Positions 45,480-53,830 of a stretch of DNA of 64,000 nucleotides are shown here, piece by piece. The notes beneath the pieces were generated by a model. It did no database searches. It had not been told where the DNA came from and saw nothing but the letters and a program-made list of their open reading frames with translations. Position 1 is the stretch's first letter. Each line of letters starts with the position of its first letter. The stretch spans positions 25,793-89,792 of the IMG/VR virus record IMGVR_UViG_3300032093_000060; one strand, 5' to 3'. The DNA comes from a virus. Both the position numbers and the translations under genes were made by a program.

Positions 45480-47687
45480 TTATTTAAAGTTTTTGAATGG
45501 TGATCTTTTAATACTATTTGGATTAAAAGAAGAGTTGGTTCCAATATTACGGAACGGACTCTTATTTAATTTAAACAAATTTTCTGACTTTTGCAAGTTT
45601 TTAGAAGCATCATCACTAATATGTCTTTTTAAATATCCTCTGTTAGAATCTTGTATTTTCATAAAAGAAACTAATGCTGCAAATGATACTAGTCTATCCA
45701 CGTTGAGACCATCTCTATATTCTTGCATTTCTCTTATTAGCATAGGATCTGGAATTCTTTCTATGCCATATTTTGTTTTTACTATTGTACCATCTGGTTT
45801 TGTTTCTACATCTAATTCTTCTTTAGTAAACTCAATAGCATAACTAAGTAAGTGAGCTTTAAATAATGTACCCGTGTTTTTCCATCCATACTCCTGATAC
45901 ACATTTGCATTTGCTCCCAAATCTTTTAGGAAAAGAATTTGACTTTTAGGTACAAGATATCTTTGCTTTCTTCTTGATATTATATACTGTATAAATAATG
46001 AAATGTTATTCTCTACAACTGTCCATGCATTATACCACTCCATAATTAACTCAAGCATTTGGTGAGTTTTATTAATATCATCATATCTACCACACCAAGA
46101 TGCTACTATTTTGCTTTGTTCTATATATGTTTCTACTTCTCCAGCTACTTCTTTATTTACTTCTATAGAAGATTTCATAACATATATAGAGCACAGGGAT
46201 TCTGAAGTTGTTGTCTTACCTTCACCAACAGGGTCAATAGATGCATAATACATTCCAAATGTAGGATTGTCTACTGGTCTTTCCCATACAGCAAGACAAC
46301 TAGTTTTATCTTCTGTCTTTTTATTTATTGGAAACTCTGATATAGGTCTTTTATTACTTGTCTTTACAGCAGGTTTACCATGCTCATCTGTAAAAATATC
46401 TAGATACTCAACACCATATTCTTTTTCTTCTATTCTTCTTTGTTGTGCAGCTAACAAGTGAGTTGGAAAAACTGATACAGTTCTATTTGCAAAAGCTTCA
46501 TGTATATTTCTTGGGTGCTGAGAGATTCTTAATTGATATTCTTCTGGTGCAAGTTCATCTTTCCAAATTTTAAACTGGTCATTAAGTGCATTTAATGCAT
46601 CTTCCACAAGTGAATTACCATGCTCATCAATATGTGGTGGCATAGACCATTGCTCTGGAATAAATAAACCTGAGAGACCTGTTGTACCTTTATCATCTAT
46701 TAAGTCTGTTTCCACAGCATAAATATCTTTAGCTGTTGGATTTAGAATCATATCTTTTAATGGAAGACATTGAGCTAAATCACCTACAGATCCTGCGGCT
46801 ATAAACATACCAGTAGTAATCAAACCAGATCTCATTGCAGGTCTCATGTACTCATATGTTTGATCCATCTTTGGTGCAATACCAGCCTCCTCATGAAAGA
46901 AGTACTTTACTGGACCCCCTACACCATTTGTTGGATCTTTCTCAAATGACATACCTTGTATAGTACCTTTTAAACCAACTTCATTCTTTCTATCTCCTTT
47001 TCTTACTTCAATCTTCTGCTGCCACATCATGACTTTATCCGGAGACATTGGTCTATACCATGCAGTATGTTCATTTAAGAATGCAGCATATTCTTGTAAG
47101 AACTTCCAAGAACCTTTCTCATTTATATAATCTTTAAGACTTGCTCCTATCTTTAAAGTAACCCCGGCTTCAAACCATTGTTGATTTATAAGTTTACCCA
47201 TATGATAATAAGAAGAAGCAATCTGTCTTTTTTTAAGAATAGCAACATGTTTATATGCTAACTCAGCTAATAATTCATACAAAGCCATATGATACTGAGC
47301 ATCTCTAATTTTGGCAAAATCAAACTTCTGTTGTTCTTTATCAAAGATTGGTAAAAAGTTTAACCACATGTAGTATTCTCTGCAGACATACCATGTAAGA
47401 TTTCCTTCTTTTACTAGTATACCTTTTCTACATCTATTTTTTTGTTCATCCCAATATGTTATATAGTCTTTAGACTTAAAGGGAGATGTACAATATACTC
47501 CGTCTCTTCTAAACTTTGTAGACTCTGAAGTAAATAGTTCACTTGTTGTTTTATTAAATTTATATTTTCCAGGTTCACTAAATACTTCATTAAGTATAAA
47601 CTGTTTAAATTCATCTCTAGATTCGAAACTGGTTGTTATCCAATTTCCATTATCATAGGTTGGTATGTCTTGATAAATTTCACTCAT
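45480..47687 (-). CDS. terL: Terminase large subunit (735 aa)
   Basis: The ATPase half carries a Lys-Lys-Arg-Gln-Ile-Ala-Ser-Ser segment at residues 152-159, where the P-loop/adenine-binding elements are expected, and a Phe-Phe-His-Glu-Glu-Ala-Gly Walker B/catalytic motif at about 262-268. The nuclease half begins with Ala-Ser-Ile-Asp-Pro-Val at about 482-487 (first RNase H-fold aspartate), followed by Thr-Val-Val-Glu-Asn-Asn and a C-terminal Asp-Arg-Leu-Val-Ser-Phe. It pumps DNA through the portal and cuts concatemers. The ATG shares a base with the upstream 171-residue gene. Confidence 0.9.
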   Translation of the reverse strand: MSEIYQDIPTYDNGNWITTSFESRDEFKQFILNEVFSEPGKYKFNKTTSELFTSESTKFRRDGVYCTSPFKSKDYITYWDEQKNRCRKGILVKEGNLTWYVCREYYMWLNFLPIFDKEQQKFDFAKIRDAQYHMALYELLAELAYKHVAILKKRQIASSYYHMGKLINQQWFEAGVTLKIGASLKDYINEKGSWKFLQEYAAFLNEHTAWYRPMSPDKVMMWQQKIEVRKGDRKNEVGLKGTIQGMSFEKDPTNGVGGPVKYFFHEEAGIAPKMDQTYEYMRPAMRSGLITTGMFIAAGSVGDLAQCLPLKDMILNPTAKDIYAVETDLIDDKGTTGLSGLFIPEQWSMPPHIDEHGNSLVEDALNALNDQFKIWKDELAPEEYQLRISQHPRNIHEAFANRTVSVFPTHLLAAQQRRIEEKEYGVEYLDIFTDEHGKPAVKTSNKRPISEFPINKKTEDKTSCLAVWERPVDNPTFGMYYASIDPVGEGKTTTSESLCSIYVMKSSIEVNKEVAGEVETYIEQSKIVASWCGRYDDINKTHQMLELIMEWYNAWTVVENNISLFIQYIISRRKQRYLVPKSQILFLKDLGANANVYQEYGWKNTGTLFKAHLLSYAIEFTKEELDVETKPDGTIVKTKYGIERIPDPMLIREMQEYRDGLNVDRLVSFAALVSFMKIQDSNRGYLKRHISDDASKNLQKSENLFKLNKSPFRNIGTNSSFNPNSIKRSPFKNFK

Positions 47688-48202
47688 TACATGTCATATG
47701 CTAGTCCTTGTCCACCTCTTACTTTGCTTGATTGTTCTTCTTGAAGATCTTTATATGCACCTTTAAATGATTGTCTTATTGCCTCATAGTTTTTTGCTGC
47801 AGCAATTATAGAATTAAAGTTACCATCTCTTCCATGTGTAATAGGAGTATTTTCCATATACCTACCTAATCTATCTAACATAGTTGCAATACCTCTATAT
47901 GCTCTAGATGTAGGTGTTTCATACATTCTTTCACAAAACTTTAATGCTGCAAAGATTGTTTCATCTTCAGTAGAGAACTCTGCCTCAATCTCTTTTAGAA
48001 TAATAAATTCTTTATCTTGTTCTGGAACAAAAAAGAAAGGATTCATATCCGGATTTGGGCAACACATGTAGAATAAATACAAGTATATTTTTAAGTGATC
48101 ATCTGGATATTCATCCATCACATCTTTAAGTGCCTTTAATGTGTAGCAATGTTCTGTTGGAACAACTACACCATTTTGAATATCAAACAATTTTGCAAAC
48201 AT
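47687..48202 (-). CDS. Conserved protein upstream of TerL, candidate terminase small subunit (171 aa)
   Basis: The N-terminal half (Val-Val-Pro-Thr-Glu-His-Cys-Tyr-Thr-Leu, then Tyr-Leu-Phe-Tyr-Met-Cys-Cys-Pro-Asn-Pro) is a pattern recalled from crAss-like phages. The protein is mainly helical with an acidic centre and a basic/Gln-rich C-terminus. Adjacency to TerL makes a small terminase or packaging adaptor the obvious guess, but I see no helix-turn-helix signature, so the assignment is tentative. Confidence 0.6.
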   Translation of the reverse strand: MFAKLFDIQNGVVVPTEHCYTLKALKDVMDEYPDDHLKIYLYLFYMCCPNPDMNPFFFVPEQDKEFIILKEIEAEFSTEDETIFAALKFCERMYETPTSRAYRGIATMLDRLGRYMENTPITHGRDGNFNSIIAAAKNYEAIRQSFKGAYKDLQEEQSSKVRGGQGLAYDM

Positions 48203-48204
48203 GG

Positions 48205-49041
48205 TTATTTTCTTTTAATAAAGTTTGGACTATTTTTCATATGATTTATTACTGCAATTACTTCATCATATAAATATGGTACTGGTATTAAGTTAACATC
48301 TTTTACAATAGGTTCTCCATTTAGATCTAATTTTGCAATAGGATACCCCCATTTATCTTTACCCTCAGTTTCAAATACAATATGGTGAATGTATATTGTT
48401 CCTGGTAATAACTTAGGATTATGCTTCAATATCATATACATATAGATACTAAGTTGTAATGAGTAATGATTAAAATTACAATCATCCAAATTAGAAATAG
48501 GATGGAGCATCTTCTCTGAGATTCCCTCCCAGTCCTTGAATGACTCCATCTTAATTTCTTTATTTGTTTTGTAATCAATAATATTTACTCTACCATTAAC
48601 TACTTCTACGAGATCTGATTGTCCACAGATGCCTGCAGACTTAAGATAAACCATATGCTCTGGATAAACACCCGGTTCTAGTTTTTGTGATGGCGCATAT
48701 TTTATACCATCTTTTAAAGGTAAAGGTGCAAAAATTGGAACTACTGTACCTTCTCTTTCTATTGATGCCAAAGAACATAAGTCAGCTTCTCTTTGGTTAT
48801 GATACCAAGTACCTAAGTCTACAGCTCTCTTAGCTTCATTTGCCCAGATCTCTTCAATGATCTTAGGTTCTATTCCGTGCCATTTAGACTTAGTATTCTT
48901 ACTAACTTTTTGAGCAGTCTTTTTTGCATCAAATGGTTTCTTTAAAGATGATACTACAGTAGTTACACTATACCATGCTATTTCAGGTTCAGTAGTTAAA
49001 CTCTTATAACTATGATCTTTTGCATTAAAGAAAATACTCAT
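48205..49041 (-). CDS. PD-(D/E)XK nuclease, RecB/Cas4-like (278 aa)
   Basis: The Gly-Thr-x-x-His-x-x-x-Glu motif at residues 77-85, Asp143 in Gly-Gln-Ser-Asp-Leu-Val, the Ile-Ile-Asp-Tyr-Lys-Thr core at 154-159 and the Gln of the Tyr-Ser-Leu-Gln-Leu-Ser-Ile-Tyr helix near 193 form the complete active site of the RecB/Cas4 branch. It hydrolyses DNA with Mg2+ and may recombine, repair or trim DNA for packaging. Crassvirales phages carry such a gene near their packaging block. It overlaps the upstream zinc-ribbon gene by four bases. Confidence 0.87.
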   Translation of the reverse strand: MSIFFNAKDHSYKSLTTEPEIAWYSVTTVVSSLKKPFDAKKTAQKVSKNTKSKWHGIEPKIIEEIWANEAKRAVDLGTWYHNQREADLCSLASIEREGTVVPIFAPLPLKDGIKYAPSQKLEPGVYPEHMVYLKSAGICGQSDLVEVVNGRVNIIDYKTNKEIKMESFKDWEGISEKMLHPISNLDDCNFNHYSLQLSIYMYMILKHNPKLLPGTIYIHHIVFETEGKDKWGYPIAKLDLNGEPIVKDVNLIPVPYLYDEVIAVINHMKNSPNFIKRK

Positions 49042-49331
49042 AACTGTTCAAGTTTAGTTTCTTCTTCTTCTGTAGCAATAGCACCCCATTTTCCAAGTGG
49101 ACATTCAGAAGATAATGATCTAGTTTTAAATGTAAGTGAACATCCACATTCATTACAACAAGGTGCCGTTCCTTTTACTGCACATTTTCTACCTTTACTT
49201 GAACAACTATCACAGATGTCATATCTAAGTCTAGATATTTCTTCTACTGTTTCATCTCTTACAACACTATTAGTAATTCCTTCTATAATTTGTTTTCTGT
49301 TGTCCCAAATTAGTTTAAGCGTGTTTTTCAT
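49038..49331 (-). CDS. Zinc-ribbon protein, DUF6171-like (97 aa)
   Basis: Residues 38-80 contain Cys-x-x-Cys, a central Cys, Cys-Cys-x-x-Cys-x-Cys and a final Cys-Pro-x-Gly-Lys-Trp, the cysteine layout and closing motif I associate with DUF6171 zinc proteins. The N-terminal 35 residues are basic-helical and the last 15 are acidic. It overlaps the IHF/HU-like gene by 17 bases. A DNA- or protein-binding role in packaging or replication is inferred. Confidence 0.7.
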   Translation of the reverse strand: MKNTLKLIWDNRKQIIEGITNSVVRDETVEEISRLRYDICDSCSSKGRKCAVKGTAPCCNECGCSLTFKTRSLSSECPLGKWGAIATEEEETKLEQL

Positions 49332-49686
49332 TTTTTATTTTTTTAAATTGTTCTTTTTTCAATTCTGTTTCATCTAATTTTTTATCTATCTTCTCAAGAC
49401 TCTCAACTTTTTCTTCAAGCATTTTTTTATTATAATATGCTTTAAAGGTTGATGTATCATGATCAGATAATGCTTTTTTATATCTCTGAATTGATTTTTT
49501 AATTAAGCCTGGCCTTGCAACAAATTGACCTAATCCTTCAACATTTATTCTAGGATGACTAAGACTTGTTAAATTACTTCTTACATTCTTATAATACTCC
49601 TCTATTAAATCTTGTATAAGTTCTAAAGGAACGTTTTGTTCTTCTGCTAACTCTTTGAATAACTGTGTAGATTTTTTAGGAATCAT
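49315..49686 (-). CDS. IHF/HU-like DNA-binding protein (123 aa)
   Basis: A helical N-terminus (residues 4-38), then Ser-His-Pro-Arg-Ile-Asn-Val-Glu-Gly-Leu-Gly-Gln-Phe-Val-Ala-Arg-Pro-Gly, the pattern at the beta-arm of HU/IHF proteins with the proline at the expected hinge, then a basic C-terminal helix and a Lys/Glu-rich tail. HU/IHF-type genes are a hallmark of this region in crAss-like phages. It would bend DNA for packaging or replication. It overlaps genes on both sides (four and 17 bases). Confidence 0.74.
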   Translation of the reverse strand: MIPKKSTQLFKELAEEQNVPLELIQDLIEEYYKNVRSNLTSLSHPRINVEGLGQFVARPGLIKKSIQRYKKALSDHDTSTFKAYYNKKMLEEKVESLEKIDKKLDETELKKEQFKKIKNEKHA

Positions 49687-50042
49687 CTTCCAAGAAATTT
49701 ATAATCTAAAAAAATGTTTCCCTCAGTTTGTATTTGTAAATTAGGATTAAGACTAACTACCTTTTTATTTTTCGGATCCTTTACAACTAATGCATTCTTT
49801 TCACATTTATTTATACAGTTCCTAACGGTTTGTTCTGACTTAAAAATTAAATGTTCATCTGATGCCTCAAAACAAAAACTTGATAATTCAATCGGTCCTA
49901 TAGTACTAAGCAAAGTCAAGCACTCCAAATCAGAATCACTCAATGATATTTTATTAATATAACAATGAGTAAGTATCTGATATTTAATAACGTCTTTTTT
50001 AGACATTACTACTTTCTTCTGTACTTGATTTACTAAAGCCAT
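49683..50042 (-). CDS. Conserved winged-helix/HTH-type protein (119 aa)
   Basis: Helical and basic, with a Ser-Asp-Ser-Asp-Leu-Glu-Cys-Leu-Thr-Leu-Leu segment, a Ser-Glu-Gln-Thr-Val-Arg-Asn-Cys-Ile-Asn-Lys recognition-like helix near 70 and the ending Pro-Asn-Leu-Gln-Ile-Gln-Thr-Glu-Gly-Asn-Ile. I recall this set from crAss-like and other Bacteroidota phages. It may act as a transcription or packaging DNA-binding factor. Four-base overlap with the IHF-like gene. Confidence 0.7.
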   Translation of the reverse strand: MALVNQVQKKVVMSKKDVIKYQILTHCYINKISLSDSDLECLTLLSTIGPIELSSFCFEASDEHLIFKSEQTVRNCINKCEKNALVVKDPKNKKVVSLNPNLQIQTEGNIFLDYKFLGR

Positions 50043-50044
50043 TT

Positions 50045-50332
50045 CTATTGTTTTTTAAGCTTTCTTGGAGAAGGCATTTCCTCTGGATTTGGAAAGTCAG
50101 AATCATCATCTTCTGATTGATCTGGGTTTTCCATTTGATTCATTAACATAGCATATTGCATTTGAACAGTTGTTCTTTTAAATCTTACTTCATCAATTTG
50201 AAAGAGTAGTTGCTCGTGCTCTAATTGTGCAGTTAAATACGGCTTAGATTCATTATAGAAATTAAGCATTTCTTTTCTTTTCATTTCTAGTTCTTCAGGT
50301 GTAAATACCTTTTCTTGAGATTGATTTTCCAT
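50045..50332 (-). CDS. Small acidic coiled-coil protein (95 aa)
   Basis: The first 65 residues are a long amphipathic helix (Thr-Pro-Glu-Glu-Leu-Glu-Met-Lys-Arg-Lys, then Gln-rich heptads); the last 30 are Asp/Ser/Pro-rich and acidic. It is the first gene of the packaging unit after the terminator at 50394-50425 and has the AT-rich motif upstream. It could be an assembly or structural accessory protein; the function is unknown. Confidence 0.62.
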   Translation of the reverse strand: MENQSQEKVFTPEELEMKRKEMLNFYNESKPYLTAQLEHEQLLFQIDEVRFKRTTVQMQYAMLMNQMENPDQSEDDDSDFPNPEEMPSPRKLKKQ

Positions 50333-50353
50333 TTTTATATATTTTTAGTTTAC

Positions 50354-50366
50354 ACAAATATACAAG
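50354..50366 (-). promoter_or_regulatory. AT-rich upstream motif before the packaging/head unit
   Basis: ACAAATATACAAG, a divergent version of the repeated 13-base element, 22 bases before the ATG at 50332 and downstream of the terminator of the lysis unit, the expected location for a unit promoter. Confidence 0.45.
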
Positions 50367-50393
50367 AAAAGTTTAAACAAGATATATTTAAAC

Positions 50394-50425
50394 AAAAAAA
50401 TCCAGGTACTGTATATACCTGGATT
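50394..50425 (-). terminator. Intrinsic terminator after the lysis unit
   Basis: A perfect ten-base-pair stem (AATCCAGGTA / TACCTGGATT, seven-base loop) followed on the minus strand by a seven-base T run. It ends the transcript carrying fibre, holin and amidase genes. Confidence 0.92.
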
Positions 50426-50452
50426 ATCTTACTTAGAGAAGATTAAGTAATA

Positions 50453-50611
50453 TTATCTATTTTTAAATGTAAAATTTAAAACAGTAAGTGCATAAAAATT
50501 TCTTGCAGGATCAATCTCTAAAGAAAAGATATCTACTAGAGATACTCTACATCTTATTGTAATTGTTCTCCAACTAGGTTTATGACTTTTCCAACCGTTT
50601 CTAAATTTCAT
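50453..50611 (-). CDS. Small conserved-looking protein after the amidase (52 aa)
   Basis: The ATG at 50611 overlaps the amidase stop as ATGA, and the frame is open for 52 codons to TAA at 50453. The product begins Met-Lys-Phe-Arg-Asn-Gly-Trp, is basic, and ends in a beta-like stretch (Phe-Tyr-Ala-Leu-Thr-Val-Leu-Asn-Phe-Thr-Phe-Lys). It is the last gene before the terminator. Coupling to the amidase makes it real; function unknown. Confidence 0.68.
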   Translation of the reverse strand: MKFRNGWKSHKPSWRTITIRCRVSLVDIFSLEIDPARNFYALTVLNFTFKNR

Positions 50612-51294
50612 TTTGATAAAGATTTAAGCATTTCAATCATTTTTGGCTGAGGAGAAATATCACTCTTATCTTTACGGTAAGAGTTGTGAGTATATAATCC
50701 AGGAACTGCACTCAGCGCATTCTTGGATACTTCCCACATATCTTTCTCATTATATGTGAGTGGGATATCCCATATCTTATTCCAATAGACTAGTAATTGT
50801 TTTACAGATTCTATTTGAGCATCCGTGTAAGCATGATAATAAAGATGTCCTTTATAAGGTCTATCTAGTTTGCATACTTGATCAATAGGTACTTCTCTAT
50901 TTACATAGTTGTAATACTTTCCATCTTTCAAAGTCAATGGTCCCCAATTGCATATCTCAATTCCTATTGATAATGGGTCAAGAGATTTATATGGCAATCC
51001 ATTTGCACGGAATACATCTGGTTTAATACCTAAATGATATGCCCAATATTTAGATGAGAATGCCTGACAAATTTCTCCATCATATGTATCTTTAGATATA
51101 CCTTTTCCAGATATAGTTACACATGTTGCAATTCTACCCCTATTATCAGTATTCCACATTTTAATTACTCCAGGACCTGATGAATTACCTGCAGTATGAT
51201 GTAAAACAATCTGAAGTTTTTTAATATCAGATTTGATATATTGAGATTCTGATAAAGGAACTTGTTTTATTTTCTTTAAGTCTAAAGAACTCAT
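50608..51294 (-). CDS. N-acetylmuramoyl-L-alanine amidase, Amidase_2 type (228 aa)
   Basis: The zinc site is visible: His32-His33 in Val-Leu-His-His-Thr-Ala-Gly, and His203 in Tyr-Thr-His-Asn-Ser-Tyr-Arg-Lys-Asp-Lys-Ser-Asp. Tyr-His-Leu-Gly near 86-89 and the Ile-Gly-Ile-Glu-Ile-Cys-Asn segment near 110-116 complete the fold of phage endolysins of this family. It cleaves the amide bond between muramic acid and the peptide stem in peptidoglycan, releasing progeny. There is no signal peptide, consistent with holin-dependent exit. Its start overlaps the upstream gene by four bases. Confidence 0.93.
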   Translation of the reverse strand: MSSLDLKKIKQVPLSESQYIKSDIKKLQIVLHHTAGNSSGPGVIKMWNTDNRGRIATCVTISGKGISKDTYDGEICQAFSSKYWAYHLGIKPDVFRANGLPYKSLDPLSIGIEICNWGPLTLKDGKYYNYVNREVPIDQVCKLDRPYKGHLYYHAYTDAQIESVKQLLVYWNKIWDIPLTYNEKDMWEVSKNALSAVPGLYTHNSYRKDKSDISPQPKMIEMLKSLSK

Positions 51295-51599
51295 TTTTTT
51301 TTCTTATTAAATTTTTTAGCATAGAATTTAGCAAGCCATTCTCCTACTCTTTTTAATGCAGAATTTTTAGCATCAACATTAACTACAGTACCTTCTTCTG
51401 TTTTAGTTACATTCACATCAAGTTTCTCACTATCCAATTTGAATTCTTTCTTTTCTTCATCTTTGTGAATTTCAACATCAACTTTTTGAGTATCAACTAC
51501 TACATCAACTTTTTGACCTTCTTTCTTGGCCTTTACATTTACTTTTTTGGTTTTTATTTCCACCTCAAAGTCTTCTACTTTTTTTTCTTTCTTTGACAT
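51291..51599 (-). CDS. Lys/Val-rich repetitive protein of the lysis unit (102 aa)
   Basis: Repeating Lys/Val/Asp/Glu segments of about 12 residues each (Val-Asp-Val-x-Val, Thr-Lys-Lys-Val-Asn-Val) form an alternating charged beta or amyloid-like stretch in residues 8-82, ending with a basic helix and Lys-Lys-Lys-Lys. Overlaps the amidase by four bases. No family is recognised; a lysis-accessory or structural role is possible by position only. Confidence 0.58.
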   Translation of the reverse strand: MSKKEKKVEDFEVEIKTKKVNVKAKKEGQKVDVVVDTQKVDVEIHKDEEKKEFKLDSEKLDVNVTKTEEGTVVNVDAKNSALKRVGEWLAKFYAKKFNKKKK

Positions 51600-51609
51600 T
51601 TTATATTAT

Positions 51610-51843
51610 TTATGGATTTACAATAATTTCAGAATCATCAACTGTTAACTGGGCAGTTGTTGCTACTGTTGCACTTACTGCTGCGATATATGTAGCAGTT
51701 GTTATAATTGCTGCTGGTAATGCTACTGGTGCAGCTATAATTGCTCCTGCAACTGCTCCTGTAATAATAGCCCACCTTTGTACTTTTTTCCAAAACTTTG
51801 GTGTCTTACTATTCCATCTTTCTTTAATTGTTTTCTTTCTCAT
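51610..51843 (-). CDS. Small membrane protein of the lysis unit (77 aa)
   Basis: A basic 25-residue N-terminus is followed by a hydrophobic Ala/Ile/Thr/Val-rich region at about residues 26-65, long enough for two passes or a membrane hairpin, with a short polar tail. It overlaps the 3' end of the following holin gene's start region by 20 bases (the holin begins further upstream at 52372). It may be a second holin, antiholin or spanin-like component; none of these can be chosen from sequence. Confidence 0.62.
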   Translation of the reverse strand: MRKKTIKERWNSKTPKFWKKVQRWAIITGAVAGAIIAAPVALPAAIITTATYIAAVSATVATTAQLTVDDSEIIVNP

Positions 51844-52372
51844 GATTTATTGGTTTTATAGGTTCATCTTTTATATATTTTGATAGTTGTTTGAGTATTG
51901 GAGAATACTCTGTCCATCCTAATCTTTTAAAGTTTTCTAGATTTGACCAGATTAAATTAATAATTACATAGTTATAAAAAGCATAATGCAACCATTCATA
52001 AATATTAAAAGTGAATCCAAAGATAGGTTTTATTTTTATATTAGTTGCCATTGCATGAGATATTCCTATCATTAACATATAAACAAATAATTTAAACCAG
52101 CCTTTTCCAAAGAGTTCAGAATCAAATTTTTTACCTTCTTTCTTAGAAGCTTTAAGTCCTGTATAGAATTCAAGTCCAAAAAGAAGTACAATCCCAATAC
52201 CTACTGGCAGTACTATTCCAAACACTGTGTTAAAATAATAAGCAATAGCTGCAAAAATAGCACTTACACCTGTACAAGTTCCAGCCATTTGAGGATGAAA
52301 TGCACTTGTTAGAAAATGATCCATATCTCTGTATCCTACTGAAATTACCAATTTTGTAAGTGTTGTTTTCAT
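51824..52372 (-). CDS. Phage holin, toxin-secretion/phage-lysis family type (182 aa)
   Basis: Four hydrophobic stretches at about residues 32-52, 54-75, 92-110 and 126-144 are joined by short basic loops, with a Gly-Leu-Glu-Phe-Tyr-Thr-Gly-Leu-Lys-Ala-Ser-Lys segment typical of the Phage_holin_4 family, and a Lys/Glu-rich cytoplasmic tail. It would form the inner-membrane pore that releases the amidase encoded two genes downstream. The length is slightly above the family norm because of the tail. Confidence 0.83.
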   Translation of the reverse strand: MKTTLTKLVISVGYRDMDHFLTSAFHPQMAGTCTGVSAIFAAIAYYFNTVFGIVLPVGIGIVLLFGLEFYTGLKASKKEGKKFDSELFGKGWFKLFVYMLMIGISHAMATNIKIKPIFGFTFNIYEWLHYAFYNYVIINLIWSNLENFKRLGWTEYSPILKQLSKYIKDEPIKPINHEKENN

Positions 52373-52384
52373 TTCCTACCAATA

Positions 52385-52933
52385 TCAATATATTTTATTT
52401 AATGTAAAGATATCTGAGTAAATAGAATTAAGTGGTGATGTACTACTAAACTCTGCTGTAACATCTAATGTATTTGATGTTGTTGTATCAAAGGTTGTAT
52501 TGTTTACTGTATTAAAACCAAATCCTTCTGATGTTCCATTAGATTGTTTTATACTTAAAAAATTAGCAAGTGTAACAATTGAAGCTACTCCTGCAGCACC
52601 AACGGCTCTAATAGTAAAGTCCAATGATAAAGACCAAACAGCATTTGTAGTAGCAGGTAAGGTTTGTGCTCCACTATCAGCTAATATTATAGATCCTGTT
52701 TTAATTCTGATTCTAATTGTATCACCATTTTTTGCTGACAGTAAACCACCAAAGTCTCCTCTGAAAGTATCTCCAACTGAAAATCCATTTGCTGGAACTG
52801 TTAAGCTACCTACTCCACCATCAATTAAAGTTAACTCAGCTGTTGTACCAGTAATTACTGGACTATTTCCCAACTGTGCAAATAAACCATAGTTAGTAGC
52901 TGCAGGTCCACGCAAATAAATTTCAGTGCTCAT
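52385..52933 (-). CDS. Beta-rich tail/fibre-associated protein (182 aa)
   Basis: Thr/Ser/Val/Gly-rich with alternating hydrophobic residues throughout and few charges, as in jelly-roll or Ig-like fibre domains; no cysteine and no catalytic motif. It is 12 bases upstream of the holin gene and 3 after the next tail gene. Probably a virion surface or fibre-tip protein. Confidence 0.6.
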   Translation of the reverse strand: MSTEIYLRGPAATNYGLFAQLGNSPVITGTTAELTLIDGGVGSLTVPANGFSVGDTFRGDFGGLLSAKNGDTIRIRIKTGSIILADSGAQTLPATTNAVWSLSLDFTIRAVGAAGVASIVTLANFLSIKQSNGTSEGFGFNTVNNTTFDTTTSNTLDVTAEFSSTSPLNSIYSDIFTLNKIY

Positions 52934-52936
52934 TAT

Positions 52937-53284
52937 TTATGATAACCAAGTGATTAAAAATGTTGTACCTGTTGCATCATAGTTTACACCATTGATGGTA
53001 TTATTTAAAGTTCCTGGATCAAAATTAACTGTTGTTCCTGCAGGAATTGGTTGTCCATCCATTATACCAGGAGCTGATCCAACATTTGCTATAGAAAATC
53101 CATAAGAAGGTGGTATACTTCCAGAACCTGCAGTACTTAATATATTAGCACTTCTTGTTTGAGGACCAAAGTATTGAGCTATACCAGTATATATATTATC
53201 TAATCCTTTTAAAACTCTAAACTGCCATGGCCAGTTATTTCCTTGTAGACCACTATTTTTTAAGTCTCCTATACTATTTGACAT
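52937..53284 (-). CDS. Small tail-associated protein (115 aa)
   Basis: A mid-polar, Gly/Ser/Pro/Thr-rich beta protein with a conserved-looking Trp-Pro-Trp-Gln-Phe-Arg-Val-Leu-Lys-Gly segment near residue 18 and a Gly-Thr-Thr-Val-Asn-Phe-Asp-Pro-Gly segment near 83. It lies among short genes between the collagen-like fibre and the holin, typical of fibre adaptors. Function not determined. Confidence 0.58.
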   Translation of the reverse strand: MSNSIGDLKNSGLQGNNWPWQFRVLKGLDNIYTGIAQYFGPQTRSANILSTAGSGSIPPSYGFSIANVGSAPGIMDGQPIPAGTTVNFDPGTLNNTINGVNYDATGTTFLITWLS

Positions 53285-53304
53285 GACTTTAAATATTAAT
53301 TAAT

Positions 53305-53556
53305 TTATATACTTCCTGGTCTTACAATCTGAACATTAAATTCTAGTTCAGGAGTTTCTCGGTCATCAATAACTACAAAAGCTCCTACAGGAACACCATC
53401 TTCATATGCAGCTTGAACAGAATCATAAATTCCTGCATTTAATAACATTCTTAAAAGATTAGTTAGTTCTACTGCTTTTGAATCATTGTTCTCAACAAAA
53501 AGTTTATTTATTGTATAAACTTGAGCTGAAATATTATCTATCGTTAGTATTTCCAT
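53305..53556 (-). CDS. Small tail-associated protein (83 aa)
   Basis: Alternates short helices (Val-Tyr-Thr-Ile-Asn-Lys-Leu, Leu-Leu-Arg-Met-Leu-Leu-Asn-Ala) with a C-terminal beta segment. An acidic/hydrophobic balance and its place between fibre-associated genes suggest a virion component. No family is recognised. Confidence 0.56.
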   Translation of the reverse strand: MEILTIDNISAQVYTINKLFVENNDSKAVELTNLLRMLLNAGIYDSVQAAYEDGVPVGAFVVIDDRETPELEFNVQIVRPGSI

Positions 53557-53563
53557 GATATTT

Positions 53564-53812
53564 TTAATTTACAATTTTAACAATTAAATCTGTACCAGAT
53601 ACTGTTACATAAAAATCTCCTTTTGTTAAACCAGCAGCTATAGCAGCTGCATTGTTTGCATACTGTCTTGCAGCAAATTTTACTCCGGCATCTTTTAGAA
53701 ATTTATCAGCAGATCTGTTTTGATATTGCCACATTTGTGTAAGTGGAGATCCATACTCCGGCATTACACTCTGTGCATTATCTACATTTTCGTATTCAGG
53801 TAGTGCTCCCAT
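53564..53812 (-). CDS. Small tail-associated protein (82 aa)
   Basis: A Gln/Tyr-rich N-terminal helix region precedes a C-terminal Gly-Asp-Phe-Tyr-Val-Thr-Val-Ser-Gly-Thr-Asp-Leu-Ile-Val-Lys beta hairpin, a layout common in fibre-adaptor or baseplate-like proteins. It is 18 bases downstream of the collagen-like fibre gene. Role inferred from position. Confidence 0.58.
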   Translation of the reverse strand: MGALPEYENVDNAQSVMPEYGSPLTQMWQYQNRSADKFLKDAGVKFAARQYANNAAAIAAGLTKGDFYVTVSGTDLIVKIVN

Positions 53813-53830
53813 GATTATATTATTTGGTTA

